DNA of 64,000 nucleotides from JARYMI01 sp037444845 (GTDB lineage Bacteria > Acidobacteriota > Aminicenantia > Aminicenantales > UBA8522), in assembly GCA_037444845.1 (NCBI GenBank), contig JBBILQ010000003.1:19362-83361 (forward strand). The letters run 5' to 3'. Below, piece after piece: positions 50,996 through 59,601 of this stretch (the first letter of the stretch is position 1; each line of letters starts with the position of its first letter). The translations under genes were made by a program, and so were the position numbers. Below the pieces are notes generated by a model, which ran no database searches, was not told where the DNA came from, and saw nothing but the letters and a program-made list of their open reading frames with translations.

Positions 50996-51901
50996 ATGAA
51001 CGTCAAGAAAATGTTGATGATCCCCCTCATCGGCCTTGGCTTGATTGCCTCTCCGTATATCGGGCAGGCTCAAAAAAGTAAGATGATTCAGATCAAGGGG
51101 TCGGACACGATGGTCAACCTGGTCCAGATTCTGGCCGAGGAATACATGGCCAAAAACCCGGGCACACCGATCGCCGTCTTAGGAGGAGGCTCCAGTACCG
51201 GAATCTCGGCTATCATCAACCAGACCTGCGATATAGCAAACCATTCTCGGGAATGGCGCCAGAAGGAGATTGACCTGGCGTGGGAAAAGGGAGTGAAACC
51301 CCGCGTCTTCGTCATCGCTGTCGATTGCCTGAGCATCATCGTCAACGAGAAAAACACTGTGGAGAAGCTGACCATAGCCGAGCTTGGGGCCATCTATCGC
51401 GGGGAAATTAAGAACTGGAAAGCCGTGGGTGGACCGGACAACGCCGTGTCCCTGTACGGCCGGCAGGCGAATTCCGGCACTTACGTTTTTATGCAGGAGC
51501 ACGTGCTTGGCAACAAGAATTACTCGACGGACATGATGGAGATGATCGGCAACGCCCAGATTATCGAGGGTATCCTCGTGGACGAAGGCGGCATCGGCTA
51601 TGTCGGCGTTGGCTATCTTTTTGATAAAGACGGAAAGATCCGCAGGGGGCTCAAGGTTCTGAATATCGCCAAAGACGACAAGTCGCCGGCTTTTTCGCCT
51701 CTTGATAAAGCCGCGGTGGACAGAGGAGATTATCCTGTGGCCAGGCCGCTCTATCAAGCGACAACAGGCAAGCCGAGCGCCGCTGTCGCCGCTTTTATCG
51801 CCTTCGAAATTGGTCCCGAAGGCCAGAGGATCGTCGAAAGAGAAGGATTTTTCACAATCGCTACTAAGGATAAAGAGCAGAACGAGAGGAACATGAGGTA
51901 A
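50996..51901 (+). CDS. pstS: Phosphate ABC transporter substrate-binding protein
   Basis: Periplasmic phosphate-binding protein of the PstS (PBP-like 2) type, 301 residues. A signal peptide ends near GQAQ. The phosphate-binding loop regions are IKGSDTMVNLVQ and GGGSSTGISAI, with ANHSREW and NSGTYVFMQE following. The ATG at 50996 has AAAAAGGAGG in front. The pst order pstS-pstC-pstA-pstB-phoU is intact, which supports the call. It is likely to be made in excess over the permease because of the hairpins after it. Confidence 0.92.
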   Translation: MNVKKMLMIPLIGLGLIASPYIGQAQKSKMIQIKGSDTMVNLVQILAEEYMAKNPGTPIAVLGGGSSTGISAIINQTCDIANHSREWRQKEIDLAWEKGVKPRVFVIAVDCLSIIVNEKNTVEKLTIAELGAIYRGEIKNWKAVGGPDNAVSLYGRQANSGTYVFMQEHVLGNKNYSTDMMEMIGNAQIIEGILVDEGGIGYVGVGYLFDKDGKIRRGLKVLNIAKDDKSPAFSPLDKAAVDRGDYPVARPLYQATTGKPSAAVAAFIAFEIGPEGQRIVEREGFFTIATKDKEQNERNMR

Positions 51902-51993
51902 ACTCCCCTCATAAATCATAAAACGAAGGGAGAAGCCGGGTCGCAGCAGTCGGCAGGCTTCTCTCCCTTCTCTTGTGAAAAGAAGGGAGTTTA
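51899..51993 (+). promoter_or_regulatory. Alternative hairpins between pstS and pstC
   Basis: Hairpin A: GAAGGGAGAAGCC (51925-51937) with GGCTTCTCTCCCTTC (51956-51970). Hairpin B: CTCCCTTCT (51963-51971) with AGAAGGGAG (51981-51989), which needs the same bases as A. A third helix, TAAACTCCC (51899-51907) with GGGAGTTTA (51985-51993), starts at the pstS stop codon and can enclose A but excludes B. No T-run follows, so mRNA processing or stabilisation of pstS is more likely than termination. Confidence 0.6.
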
Positions 51994-52023
51994 CAGGAAA
52001 TTTGGTTTTGAGGGAAGTTTATT

Positions 52024-53052
52024 ATGATGAAATGGTTGAGAAAAGGACGAGCAAAAGATTCCCGCGATCCTATTTTTAGTTTGATGGAAACCTGCTTGGG
52101 CGGAGATGATAAGGTCACGCCCGGCCGCAGAGAAGGGCTATTGCCCCTGAAATCCCTGAAGAAAATACGGAAGCTCTCCCGCTGGAAAGAACACGGAATC
52201 AAGGCCTTCTTTTTTGCTAACGGTGTCCTCGCCATCTTTATTTTGCTCGGGATTTTCGGTCTTCTCCTCTCCTCGGCCATCCCGGCTTTTAAAGAAATTC
52301 CTGTCTGGGAGTTCCTTACCAGCAAGACCTGGGACCCAACGTCTCCGCAAGAGGCCCAGTATGGCATCCTGTCTATGATTATGAGCACGTTGATGGTAAC
52401 AGCAGGAGCTTTGCTCATCGCTATGCCGGTAGGTCTTGGCGTTGCCTCCTACCTTTCGGATGTGGCTCACTGGAGAGTCCGGGAAGTCGTCAAACCCATC
52501 ATCGAAATCCTGGCAGGGATTCCTTCGGTCGTGGTCGGCTTCTTGGGGATCGTCCTTTTCGGGCCGGTGATAGCCAAAATATTCCACACCGGACATGGCC
52601 TTAATGCGGCTAACGGCAGCTTCCTCCTGGCCATCATGGCCCTGCCAACGATCATCAGCATCTCAGAGGATTCCTTGAGCGCAGTGCCGCTCTCCTACAC
52701 GGAAGCCTCCCTTGCCCTTGGAGCTTCGCGCTGGCAGACGCTCATCCGGGTCAAAATTCCGGCCGCCCTGTCTGGTATTATCGCTTCATTCATGCTCGGG
52801 ATGGGCAGGGCCATCGGTGAGACGATGACGGTCCTTATGGCCACGGGAAACGCCAGATCCTTCCCCCACGGCTTCCTGGATTCCATCCGGACGATGACGG
52901 CGAATATCGCCATTGAACTCGGCGAAGTTCCCTACCACACAACTCACTATTACGGGCTTTTTGCCATCGGGCTGGTGCTGTTCATCTTGACCTTTCTTGT
53001 AAACCTGGTTGCCGATGTCATGCTCAGCAAGTATCAACAGAGAGAACAATGA
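52024..53052 (+). CDS. pstC: Phosphate ABC transporter permease PstC
   Basis: Inner-membrane permease, 342 residues, with an N-terminal extension of about 55 hydrophilic residues before the first membrane helix. Six to seven helices follow. The ATPase-contact EAA-like loop is EASLALGASRWQTLIRVKIPAA (first half: EASLALGASRWQ). GMGRAIGETMTVLMATGN is the PstC-specific end of the loop. A weak AGGGAAG lies upstream; a second ATG one codon later is an alternative. The stop overlaps pstA by four bases. Confidence 0.95.
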   Translation: MMKWLRKGRAKDSRDPIFSLMETCLGGDDKVTPGRREGLLPLKSLKKIRKLSRWKEHGIKAFFFANGVLAIFILLGIFGLLLSSAIPAFKEIPVWEFLTSKTWDPTSPQEAQYGILSMIMSTLMVTAGALLIAMPVGLGVASYLSDVAHWRVREVVKPIIEILAGIPSVVVGFLGIVLFGPVIAKIFHTGHGLNAANGSFLLAIMALPTIISISEDSLSAVPLSYTEASLALGASRWQTLIRVKIPAALSGIIASFMLGMGRAIGETMTVLMATGNARSFPHGFLDSIRTMTANIAIELGEVPYHTTHYYGLFAIGLVLFILTFLVNLVADVMLSKYQQREQ

Positions 53053-53903
53053 AGAGAAAGAAAATCATCCAGTTTCTCGGGTTCCTTGCGCTGCGAGCCT
53101 GTGTCTATACTGTCCTGGCCGTCCTTCTCCTTTTCCTTTACGACATCGGGAAAAAAGGGGGAGGGGCTATCAACTGGGAGTTTCTGACCGAGCCTCCCCG
53201 GCGAGGCATGACCGAGGGAGGTATTTTCCCGGCCATCATGGGAACGTTTCTGGTCACTATGGTAACGGCCTTCCTTGCCATCCCGTTAGGGATGTTTGCG
53301 GCCATTTACCTGAATGAATACGCCAAGCAGAACAGGATGACACGGATCATCCGGCTGTCCATCCGCAACCTTTCGGGAGTCCCCTCAATTGTTTACGGTC
53401 TTTTTGGCGTAATTCTGTTCGTGAATATCTTCCGTTTCGGCACTTCCATCCTTTCAGCCGGTCTGACCCTTGGTCTCATGACGTTGCCCTGGACAATAAC
53501 TGCAAGCGAAGAAGCGCTCAAAACGATTCCGGACTCCTACCGGGAGGGCGCTTTGGCCTTGGGCGCCACCAAATGGCAGGCTATCCGGACCAACGTCCTC
53601 CCCTATGCTATTCCCGGAATGCTCACAGGCACAGTGTTAGGACTGGCCAGAGCCGCCGGCGAGACGGCGCCGATCATGTTCACTGGAGCGGCTTTCTATC
53701 TGCCCTCTCTGCCGAGATCCCTGGGCGACCAGTTCATGGCTTTGCCTTATCATCTCTACATCATGGCCACTCAGCATCATGCGATTGAGCAGGTGAGGCC
53801 CTTGGCCTACGGCACTGCCCTTGTCTTAATCGTATTAGTCTTGGGAATAAACATGGGCGCAATCGTCGCGCGCTATCGGCTGCGGCGGAAGCGCAGGTGG
53901 TAA
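53049..53903 (+). CDS. pstA: Phosphate ABC transporter permease PstA
   Basis: Second permease subunit, 284 residues, forming the channel with PstC. Membrane segments begin at about residue 13. The cytoplasmic loop EGALALGATKWQAIRTNVLP contacts PstB, and GLARAAGETAPIMFTGAAF is the typical following motif. It is coupled to pstC by a four-base overlap and separated by four bases from pstB. Confidence 0.96.
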   Translation: MKRKKIIQFLGFLALRACVYTVLAVLLLFLYDIGKKGGGAINWEFLTEPPRRGMTEGGIFPAIMGTFLVTMVTAFLAIPLGMFAAIYLNEYAKQNRMTRIIRLSIRNLSGVPSIVYGLFGVILFVNIFRFGTSILSAGLTLGLMTLPWTITASEEALKTIPDSYREGALALGATKWQAIRTNVLPYAIPGMLTGTVLGLARAAGETAPIMFTGAAFYLPSLPRSLGDQFMALPYHLYIMATQHHAIEQVRPLAYGTALVLIVLVLGINMGAIVARYRLRRKRRW

Positions 53904-53907
53904 ATAA

Positions 53908-54669
53908 ATGGACATCAAGCCTAAAGTCGAAACGCGAGACCTGAATTTTTTTTACGGAAGGTCTCAGGTCCTAAAAAACATCAACCTTGTTTGTGCGGAA
54001 CACCATGTCACAGCTATTATCGGTCCTTCGGGCTGCGGCAAATCGACGTTCATCCGGACGCTCAACCGGATGAATGACGTTATCCTCGGCGCACGCGTCG
54101 AAGGCCAAGTTCTTCTGGACGGAGTGAACATCAACTCGCCCGCCGTCGACGTCGTGGAGCTGCGGCGACGGGTGGGCATGGTTTTCCAGAAACCAAACCC
54201 ATTTCCGAAGTCCGTATTTGACAATGTCGCCTACGGGCTTAGAATTAATGGCATCAAGGACCGGGCCAAGATCGAGGACGCGGTGGAAAAAAGCCTCAGG
54301 GAGGCGGCCCTTTGGAATGAGGTCAAGGACCGGCTAAGAGAGAATGCTTTCGCTCTTTCTGGAGGTCAGCAGCAGCGTCTTTGCATCGCCAGAGCCCTGG
54401 CCGTTAAGCCTGAGGTGATCTTGTTCGACGAGCCCTGTTCGGCCATCGACCCCGTGGCCACGGCCAAGATCGAGGACCTGATCATTAAGCTCAAGCGGGC
54501 CTACACGGTCGTCATTGTCACCCATAACATGCAGCAGGCCGCGCGTGTGTCGGATTTCACAGCCTTCTTGATGTTAGGAGACTTGATTGAATTTGATAAA
54601 ACAGAGAAAATATTCACAAACCCGGCCAACAGGCTGACAGAGGATTACATCACGGGCCGGTTTGGATGA
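53908..54669 (+). CDS. pstB: Phosphate ABC transporter ATP-binding protein PstB
   Basis: ATPase of the high-affinity phosphate importer, 253 residues. Walker A is GPSGCGKST, the Q-loop region is GMVFQKPNPFPKSVFDNV (typical for PstB), the ABC signature is LSGGQQQRL and Walker B with the H-loop region is ILFDEPCSAIDP, where DEPCSALDP-like wording is characteristic of PstB. VTHNMQQAARVSDFTAF follows. All residues for ATP hydrolysis are kept. Confidence 0.97.
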   Translation: MDIKPKVETRDLNFFYGRSQVLKNINLVCAEHHVTAIIGPSGCGKSTFIRTLNRMNDVILGARVEGQVLLDGVNINSPAVDVVELRRRVGMVFQKPNPFPKSVFDNVAYGLRINGIKDRAKIEDAVEKSLREAALWNEVKDRLRENAFALSGGQQQRLCIARALAVKPEVILFDEPCSAIDPVATAKIEDLIIKLKRAYTVVIVTHNMQQAARVSDFTAFLMLGDLIEFDKTEKIFTNPANRLTEDYITGRFG

Positions 54670-54715
54670 GGCTGGGTCTGGAGCAGAAAGATTTGCAAAA
54701 ATTGAGGAGGCGAAC

Positions 54716-55399
54716 ATGGAGCGGCATTTCGACGAAGAATTAACCCGATTGAACGAGAAACTCCTCAACATGGCACGGATGGTTGAGGAATCGGTGGCCT
54801 TGGCAGTGAAGGGATTAAAAGAGCGGCAGGTGGAATTCGGCCGAGATGTTCTTGGAAGGGAACAGGACGTCAACCTTGTGGAGATTGAAATTGACGAACT
54901 CTGCCTGAAGCTTTTAGCCCTGCGTCAACCAGTCGCGGGCGACCTTCGTTTCATCACATCGGCCATGAAAATCGCGGGTGAGCTGGAGCGGATGGGCGAC
55001 CTGGCTGTGAACATCGCCGAGGTTTCGCTCGAGTTGCTCAAGGTCCCTCTTCTCAAGCCGTTAATTGACATTCCCCGCATGGCCTCGATAGCCCAGAGCA
55101 TGGTCAAGGACGCACTCACGGCCTTTGTCAACCGCGATGAGAAGCTCGCCCGGGCCGTGTGCGAGCGGGATGACGAGGTCGATTCTCTGAATGACCAGAT
55201 TTTCCGTGAGCTCTTGACCTACATGATGAGCGACCCGGTCACCATTAACCGGGCTGTCGGGTTGATTCTCATCGGGCGGCACCTCGAGAGGATTGCCGAT
55301 CACGCCACCAACATCGGCGAGGATGTCATCTATCTTGTCCTGGGGAAAACGATAAAACACCATATCGAGGAGATCAGGCGCGAGCAAGAAACGCCATGA
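54716..55399 (+). CDS. phoU: Phosphate signalling protein PhoU
   Basis: Cytoplasmic regulator linking Pst transport to the PhoR/PhoB system. The 227 residues form two three-helix PhoU repeats, each with the E/D-x3-D metal-binding pattern: GELERMGDLAVNIAE in the first and RHLERIADHATNIGED in the second. The ATG at 54716 has GAGGAGG in front; the open frame before it overlaps pstB. Its stop overlaps the ATG of the NTPase relic (ATGA), so that relic once was the next gene of the operon. Confidence 0.93.
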   Translation: MERHFDEELTRLNEKLLNMARMVEESVALAVKGLKERQVEFGRDVLGREQDVNLVEIEIDELCLKLLALRQPVAGDLRFITSAMKIAGELERMGDLAVNIAEVSLELLKVPLLKPLIDIPRMASIAQSMVKDALTAFVNRDEKLARAVCERDDEVDSLNDQIFRELLTYMMSDPVTINRAVGLILIGRHLERIADHATNIGEDVIYLVLGKTIKHHIEEIRREQETP

Positions 55400-55482
55400 A
55401 CATTTTGATCACGGGACAGCCGCGGCTACGGAAAACAGCGCTGATCAAAAAAATTATCGATTCACTGAGGGCCGCTTGCGGA
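55396..55482 (+). pseudogene. Relic of a THEP1-type nucleoside-triphosphatase
   Basis: An ATG overlapping the phoU stop opens a frame reading MNILITGQPRLRKTALIKKI, which matches the start of THEP1-type NTPases (TGPPGVGKTTLIKKI) but has Arg in place of two P-loop Gly residues. Each change needs a single G-to-C substitution in a Gly codon. About 29 codons are recognisable, after which the frame loses the pattern; it stops at 55572 inside the next gene. It cannot bind ATP in the normal way and is too short to be functional, so it looks like a decayed gene. Confidence 0.6.
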
Positions 55483-55516
55483 ATAAGGCGGATAATTATA
55501 AAAAGGAGGTTAGAAA

Positions 55517-55771
55517 ATGATTTGGTGGGTTTTGGCTCTGGCTTCTTTAAGCATTTTGTCCTATCTTTCTGATGTCGAGGTTCTTTCCTTGCATGCCATC
55601 AGAGTCCCTGGGTTGAACGCCTCCCTGATCAGCGTGCTGATCCTTCTTTCGGCTGCTGGTCTTCTTTCTCGCATCTTGTGGATGAAGAGGAAGGGGAGAA
55701 GAGAAGAGCTCGAGAGAAAAGTCCGAGAACTCGAAAGCAGGCTGGCTTCGCTCGCCGCGGAGAAAAAATAA
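55517..55771 (+). CDS. Small membrane protein with C-terminal coiled coil
   Basis: An 84-residue protein with two hydrophobic stretches (about 2-16 and 36-54) and a charged, Glu/Lys/Arg/Leu heptad tail (GRREELERKVRELESRLASL) that should form a coiled coil. No family recognised. AAAAGGAGG lies upstream. Its place between phoU and phoB suggests it belongs to the phosphate operon, though no direct role is visible. Confidence 0.7.
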   Translation: MIWWVLALASLSILSYLSDVEVLSLHAIRVPGLNASLISVLILLSAAGLLSRILWMKRKGRREELERKVRELESRLASLAAEKK

Positions 55772-55799
55772 CTCCCGGCGTCTCTTCATCTTCTTAAGA

Positions 55800-55829
55800 T
55801 TGGCATCTTTCTCAGTGCCAGAGTATAAT
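55800..55829 (+). promoter_or_regulatory. Promoter of phoB-phoR, nearly leaderless
   Basis: TTGGCA (55800-55805), 18-base spacer, TATAAT (55824-55829). The predicted start (about 55836) is only three or four bases before the ATG at 55840, so the mRNA may lack a usable ribosome binding site. Confidence 0.5.
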
Positions 55830-55839
55830 AAAACGCAGG

Positions 55840-56520
55840 ATGGGCCGCCTCGTTGCCGTCGTCGATGATGAACCCGACATCGTCGAGCTCATCAGTCTGC
55901 ACTTGAGAAAGGCCGGGTTTCAGGTTGAAGGGTTTTTTGATTCACGCGGTCTTCTCCAATTTTTAGAAAAGCATCTCCCCGACCTCATCCTTCTCGACCT
56001 CATGTTGCCGGATGCCGATGGTCTGGACATCTGCACGTATCTGCGGCGAAAAAAGGAGTGGGCGTCTATCCCCGTGATCATGGTCACCGCCAAAAGCGAC
56101 GAGACAGACAGGATTCTCGGCCTCGAACTCGGAGCGGATGATTATGTCACGAAACCTTTCTCGCCCAGAGAGCTGGTGGCTCGCGTCAAGGCTGTCCTCC
56201 GCAGACAGACCTCCGGCGAGGAGATGGAAAAGATCGTAATAAGAGGGATCTTAGCGATAGACCTGGAAAAACATGAAGTACTGGCAGATGGGAAGAAAGT
56301 TGATGTGACATCAACAGAGTTCAAAATCTTAAGCCTGCTTGCCTCAAAAAGGGGAAGAGTTTTCACCAGAGATCAGATTCTCGATCATCTCTGGGGTCAT
56401 GAGAAAGCCGTCCTGGACCGGACGGTCGATGTTCACGTCCGGAACCTGAGAGAAAAGCTGGGTCAGGCGGCCAAGCTCATAAAAAATGTCAGGGGAGTTG
56501 GGTACAAGCTGGAGGAATGA
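55840..56520 (+). CDS. phoB: Response regulator PhoB
   Basis: OmpR/PhoB-type transcription factor, 226 residues. The receiver domain has the acidic pair DDE at residues 9-11, phospho-acceptor Asp53 in LLDLMLPD, Thr in MVTAKS and Lys in VTKPFSP. The winged-helix effector domain ends with RTVDVHVRNLREKLG and RGVGYKL. Adjacent to phoR and phoU, it should activate the Pho regulon when phosphate is low. It overlaps phoR by four bases. Confidence 0.9.
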   Translation: MGRLVAVVDDEPDIVELISLHLRKAGFQVEGFFDSRGLLQFLEKHLPDLILLDLMLPDADGLDICTYLRRKKEWASIPVIMVTAKSDETDRILGLELGADDYVTKPFSPRELVARVKAVLRRQTSGEEMEKIVIRGILAIDLEKHEVLADGKKVDVTSTEFKILSLLASKRGRVFTRDQILDHLWGHEKAVLDRTVDVHVRNLREKLGQAAKLIKNVRGVGYKLEE

Positions 56521-58256
56521 AGAGATCTATCTTTCTAAGAGTTTTTGGCAGCTATGTTCTTCTCGTGTTTTCATTGACGGCCTTGTTCCTTCTTTTCTCC
56601 TTCAGGACCATTAAGAGTCATTACCTGAACATTCTGGCCCGTGACCTGGAAAACCTCAGCCGCGGACTCGATCTCTCTATTCTTTCCTTGGTCGAAGAGA
56701 ATCGCCTCGATGAGCTTGACGCGTGGTTGAAGCGCCTGGGCAAGAGGATCAACACCCGGCTTACGGTCGTTGATGCCGAGGGAGTCGTCCTGGCGGATTC
56801 AGAAGAAAAACCGGAGAAAATGGAGAGCCACAGGTTCAGGCCCGAGGTTTATGACGCCCTCCAGGGCAAAAGCGGCCGCGCCCTCCGTTACAGCAGCACG
56901 GTCAGAGAGGAGATGCTTTACGTTGCTGTGCCACTTGAAAAAGGGGAAAAGATCATCGGAGCGGTCAGGGCCAGCCTGTTTATCAAGGACATCAACGTGC
57001 TTCTATCAGTCCTGAGAACTGATATTGTCCGGGCCGTGATGATGATCATGGCGTTCTCCCTCGTTGTCGCCTTCATCTACTCCAGGAACCTGACCCGGCC
57101 AGTCCGCGACCTGGCCATGGCCTTCCGGCGTGTCGCGGGCGGGGATTTCAGCGCCAAGGTGAGCCTCCTGTACCGAAATGAATGGAGGGATGTGGCCACG
57201 AGCTTTAACGCGATGACTGAAAAGATCAAAACGCTGTTTGCGAATCTCAGGAGCAGGAACGAAGAACTGGACAATATTCTGGCCTCGATGCGGGAGGGGC
57301 TGCTGGTCCTGGAGAAGAACGGGAAGATTATTTCTGGCAACGAAAGCGCCAAAAAGATCATCGGGCAGGAATCTCTGGAGGGCAAGTTTTACTGGGAAGT
57401 CGTCAGGGCGACTTCTTTTGCTGAGCTCCTGGATAAGGCCAGGAAAGAAAAAAAAGACTGCGTCGGGGAGGTCACTCTCGGCGAAAAATATTACCTGTCG
57501 AGCGCCTCGTTCTTGCCCTCCGGGGAGCAGGTCATCATGACTCTCAGTGATATGACAGAGATTCAGAACCTGGCCCGAATGAAGAAGGACCTGGTTCTGA
57601 GTGTCTCCCACGAGCTTCGCACCCCTTTGACGGCGATCAAAGGATTTGCCGAGACACTCGCTGGAGAGGTCGAGGAAAAGAACAGGAGTCATGTCCTGCC
57701 GATCCTGCGCAACGCCGACCGGCTGATAAGGATCGTCGAGAATTTGCTTGTTCTTTCTGAGCTCGAAGAGAAGGGAATTCAGCTGGAGAGAGAAGATGTC
57801 GACCTTCGGTTGCTCGTCGAGAGTATCCTGAAAATTTTTGAGCCCAGAGCCCGGGAGAAAAACCTTGGGCTGCGCTTTGAAGCTGACGGTGACGTTCCGT
57901 CCGTTCAGGGAGATTCTTTCCGGATAGAGCAGATGGTCATTAACCTCGTTGACAATGCCATAAAATACACTGATCAAGGCGAAGTCCGTGTTTCTCTCAA
58001 GAAAGGGCTGAATAGCCTGGTCTTGGAGGTGCGCGACACGGGGACTGGAATTCCAGAGGAGAGCCAGGAGCGAATCTTCGAGAGGTTTTATGTCGTGGAC
58101 AGGTCCCGTTCCCGAAAAATGGGGGGAGCGGGCTTAGGGCTTTCTATTGTCAAGCACATCGTCAACCTGCACGGCGGGACGATTCGCGTCGAGAGCAAGA
58201 TCGGCCAGGGGGCGACGTTTGCGGTGAGCCTTCCGCTCATTTCCTCTCCCCTCTGA
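56517..58256 (+). CDS. phoR: Phosphate regulon sensor kinase PhoR
   Basis: A 579-residue histidine kinase. Two membrane segments (about 8-28 and 167-187) bracket an extracytoplasmic region of about 140 residues. A HAMP domain (SRNLTRPVRDLAMAFRRVAG), a PAS-like domain (LDNILASMREGLLVLEKNG) and the HisKA box SVSHELRTPLTAIKG with the phosphorylated His follow. The ATPase domain has N, G1 and G2 boxes (MVINLVDNAIKYT, DTGTGIPEE, GAGLGLSIVKHI). The large periplasmic domain is bigger than in E. coli PhoR and may sense something directly. Confidence 0.92.
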   Translation: MKRSIFLRVFGSYVLLVFSLTALFLLFSFRTIKSHYLNILARDLENLSRGLDLSILSLVEENRLDELDAWLKRLGKRINTRLTVVDAEGVVLADSEEKPEKMESHRFRPEVYDALQGKSGRALRYSSTVREEMLYVAVPLEKGEKIIGAVRASLFIKDINVLLSVLRTDIVRAVMMIMAFSLVVAFIYSRNLTRPVRDLAMAFRRVAGGDFSAKVSLLYRNEWRDVATSFNAMTEKIKTLFANLRSRNEELDNILASMREGLLVLEKNGKIISGNESAKKIIGQESLEGKFYWEVVRATSFAELLDKARKEKKDCVGEVTLGEKYYLSSASFLPSGEQVIMTLSDMTEIQNLARMKKDLVLSVSHELRTPLTAIKGFAETLAGEVEEKNRSHVLPILRNADRLIRIVENLLVLSELEEKGIQLEREDVDLRLLVESILKIFEPRAREKNLGLRFEADGDVPSVQGDSFRIEQMVINLVDNAIKYTDQGEVRVSLKKGLNSLVLEVRDTGTGIPEESQERIFERFYVVDRSRSRKMGGAGLGLSIVKHIVNLHGGTIRVESKIGQGATFAVSLPLISSPL

Positions 58257-58280
58257 GTGATAAATCAGAAGGAGCCTGCA

Positions 58281-58715
58281 ATGGGCAATCACGCGAGCAA
58301 AAAGAAAGTGCTTTTCATCTGCACCCATAATTCCGCCCGTTCCCAGATGGCCGAGGGATTCCTCCGGGCCCTGTACGAAAATGATTACGAGGTCTTCAGT
58401 GCCGGCACAGAGCCGACCGCCGTCCATCCCTGCGCGGTTAAGGTTATGAAAGAGGCGGGAATCGATATCTCCAGCCATAAAGCGAAGAATGTATCAGAAT
58501 TTATCGGGCAGGAGATGGACGAAGTTGTGACCGTGTGCGATCAGGCGAGCGAGACCTGCCCTTTTTTCCCCTACGGCAAGAAGTCTCTCCGCCAGAGCTT
58601 TCCAGACCCTTCCTCCTTTCTGGGAAGTGAGGAAGACAAGTCAGCTTTTTTCCGCCAAGTCAGGGATTTGATCCGCGACTGGATTAATACACAGTTCGGT
58701 CAAGGCAAAACCTGA
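58281..58715 (+). CDS. arsC: Arsenate reductase, thioredoxin-coupled (low-MW phosphatase type)
   Basis: Reduces arsenate to arsenite. The 144 residues contain the P-loop CTHNSARS (Cys14, Arg20) and the second and third redox Cys at 86 and 93 in VCDQASETCPFF. The spacings between Cys14, 86 and 93 equal those of the well-studied S. aureus enzyme (10, 82, 89), so this is a true three-Cys ArsC. AAGGAG lies six bases before the ATG. Being next to phoR makes sense: the Pst system imports arsenate as a phosphate analogue. Confidence 0.9.
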   Translation: MGNHASKKKVLFICTHNSARSQMAEGFLRALYENDYEVFSAGTEPTAVHPCAVKVMKEAGIDISSHKAKNVSEFIGQEMDEVVTVCDQASETCPFFPYGKKSLRQSFPDPSSFLGSEEDKSAFFRQVRDLIRDWINTQFGQGKT

Positions 58716-58722
58716 TGGGTCA

Positions 58723-59472
58723 TCAACTGATAATAGCCGAGGGACTCGGGCTGAACGGGTTGATTCGCGCTGCCAGGGAGAACAGGAAAGGATAGCTGTG
58801 CTTGAGATGGCCCGTGTAAAGGATCCATTCTCTGGCAAGCTGCGAATACGCCCGCTTCACATCTTGGGCCAAATGCTCATAATCCGCCTGAGGCAGGTCA
58901 TCCATCTGATTGCCCCGAAAACCGAGCTCTTCGGCCAGATGGAAGACAGCCCAGAGAAAATCTGTGAACCTTTCATGCTCCAGGAGGTTAGGGTTTTCGA
59001 GAAGCCGAAGGAGGAATCCCCGCTTTTCGTTCAGAAAACCCTGCAGCTCGCGCAGCGCCGGCTGATCAACTCGCGTTGCATAGGAAAACCGATGCGCCGC
59101 TTCGGCTGCTTTCTGGAAGTCCTTTTTTGACCACTGTGGTCTTATTTCCAATATCGGAGCCAAGTCAGAGGCGTTCGAGATAAAGCTGGGAAACCTTTTC
59201 AAGAGCCCCAATCCGACTTCGCTGAAGAACATGCCGATGACCATGTTGAGTTTGTTCAGCAGGAGACGCTTCTCTCTCTGGCTGAGCAAGCGCTCGATGA
59301 TCAGGATGACCAGGAGGACATCGATAAATAAAAAGGCCACATCGCCGACCATGTAGATGAAAATGTGGTGAGAGTCACGGAAGATCACATAGTGAACGAG
59401 ATAGGTTAGGACAGATAAGGTCAACAGGATGATAATGAGCCAAAACCGCCAGCTCAAAAATCTTTTCATCAC
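58723..59472 (-). CDS. Conserved membrane protein, unknown function
   Basis: A 249-residue protein with two N-terminal membrane segments (about 10-30 and 40-62) followed by a soluble helical domain of about 180 residues (SQREKRLLLNKLNMVIGMFFS ... ending in NPFSPSP). The sequence HFLEHERFTDFLWAVFHLAEEL-like region (cited as ERFTDFLWAVFHLAEEL) recurs in uncharacterised bacterial proteins. It converges on arsC with seven bases between. No catalytic motif can be identified. Confidence 0.75.
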   Translation of the reverse strand: MMKRFLSWRFWLIIILLTLSVLTYLVHYVIFRDSHHIFIYMVGDVAFLFIDVLLVILIIERLLSQREKRLLLNKLNMVIGMFFSEVGLGLLKRFPSFISNASDLAPILEIRPQWSKKDFQKAAEAAHRFSYATRVDQPALRELQGFLNEKRGFLLRLLENPNLLEHERFTDFLWAVFHLAEELGFRGNQMDDLPQADYEHLAQDVKRAYSQLAREWILYTGHLKHSYPFLFSLAARINPFSPSPSAIIS

Positions 59473-59541
59473 AGCCTCCTCTCGAGAGAATCGTTTTTTC
59501 CTATCTTACAGGAAAAACAGGAGGAGAAAAACAAGGGAAAA

Positions 59542-59569
59542 TTGCCGGGCTTGCCCCTTGTAGTATAAT
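59542..59569 (+). promoter_or_regulatory. Promoter of dsrC
   Basis: TTGCCG (59542-59547), 16-base spacer, TATAAT (59564-59569), with AAGGAG at about 59590 before the GTG at 59602. Confidence 0.6.
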
Positions 59570-59601
59570 ACAGTTCTTCATTTTGATAAGGAGAGAGGAC
59601 T

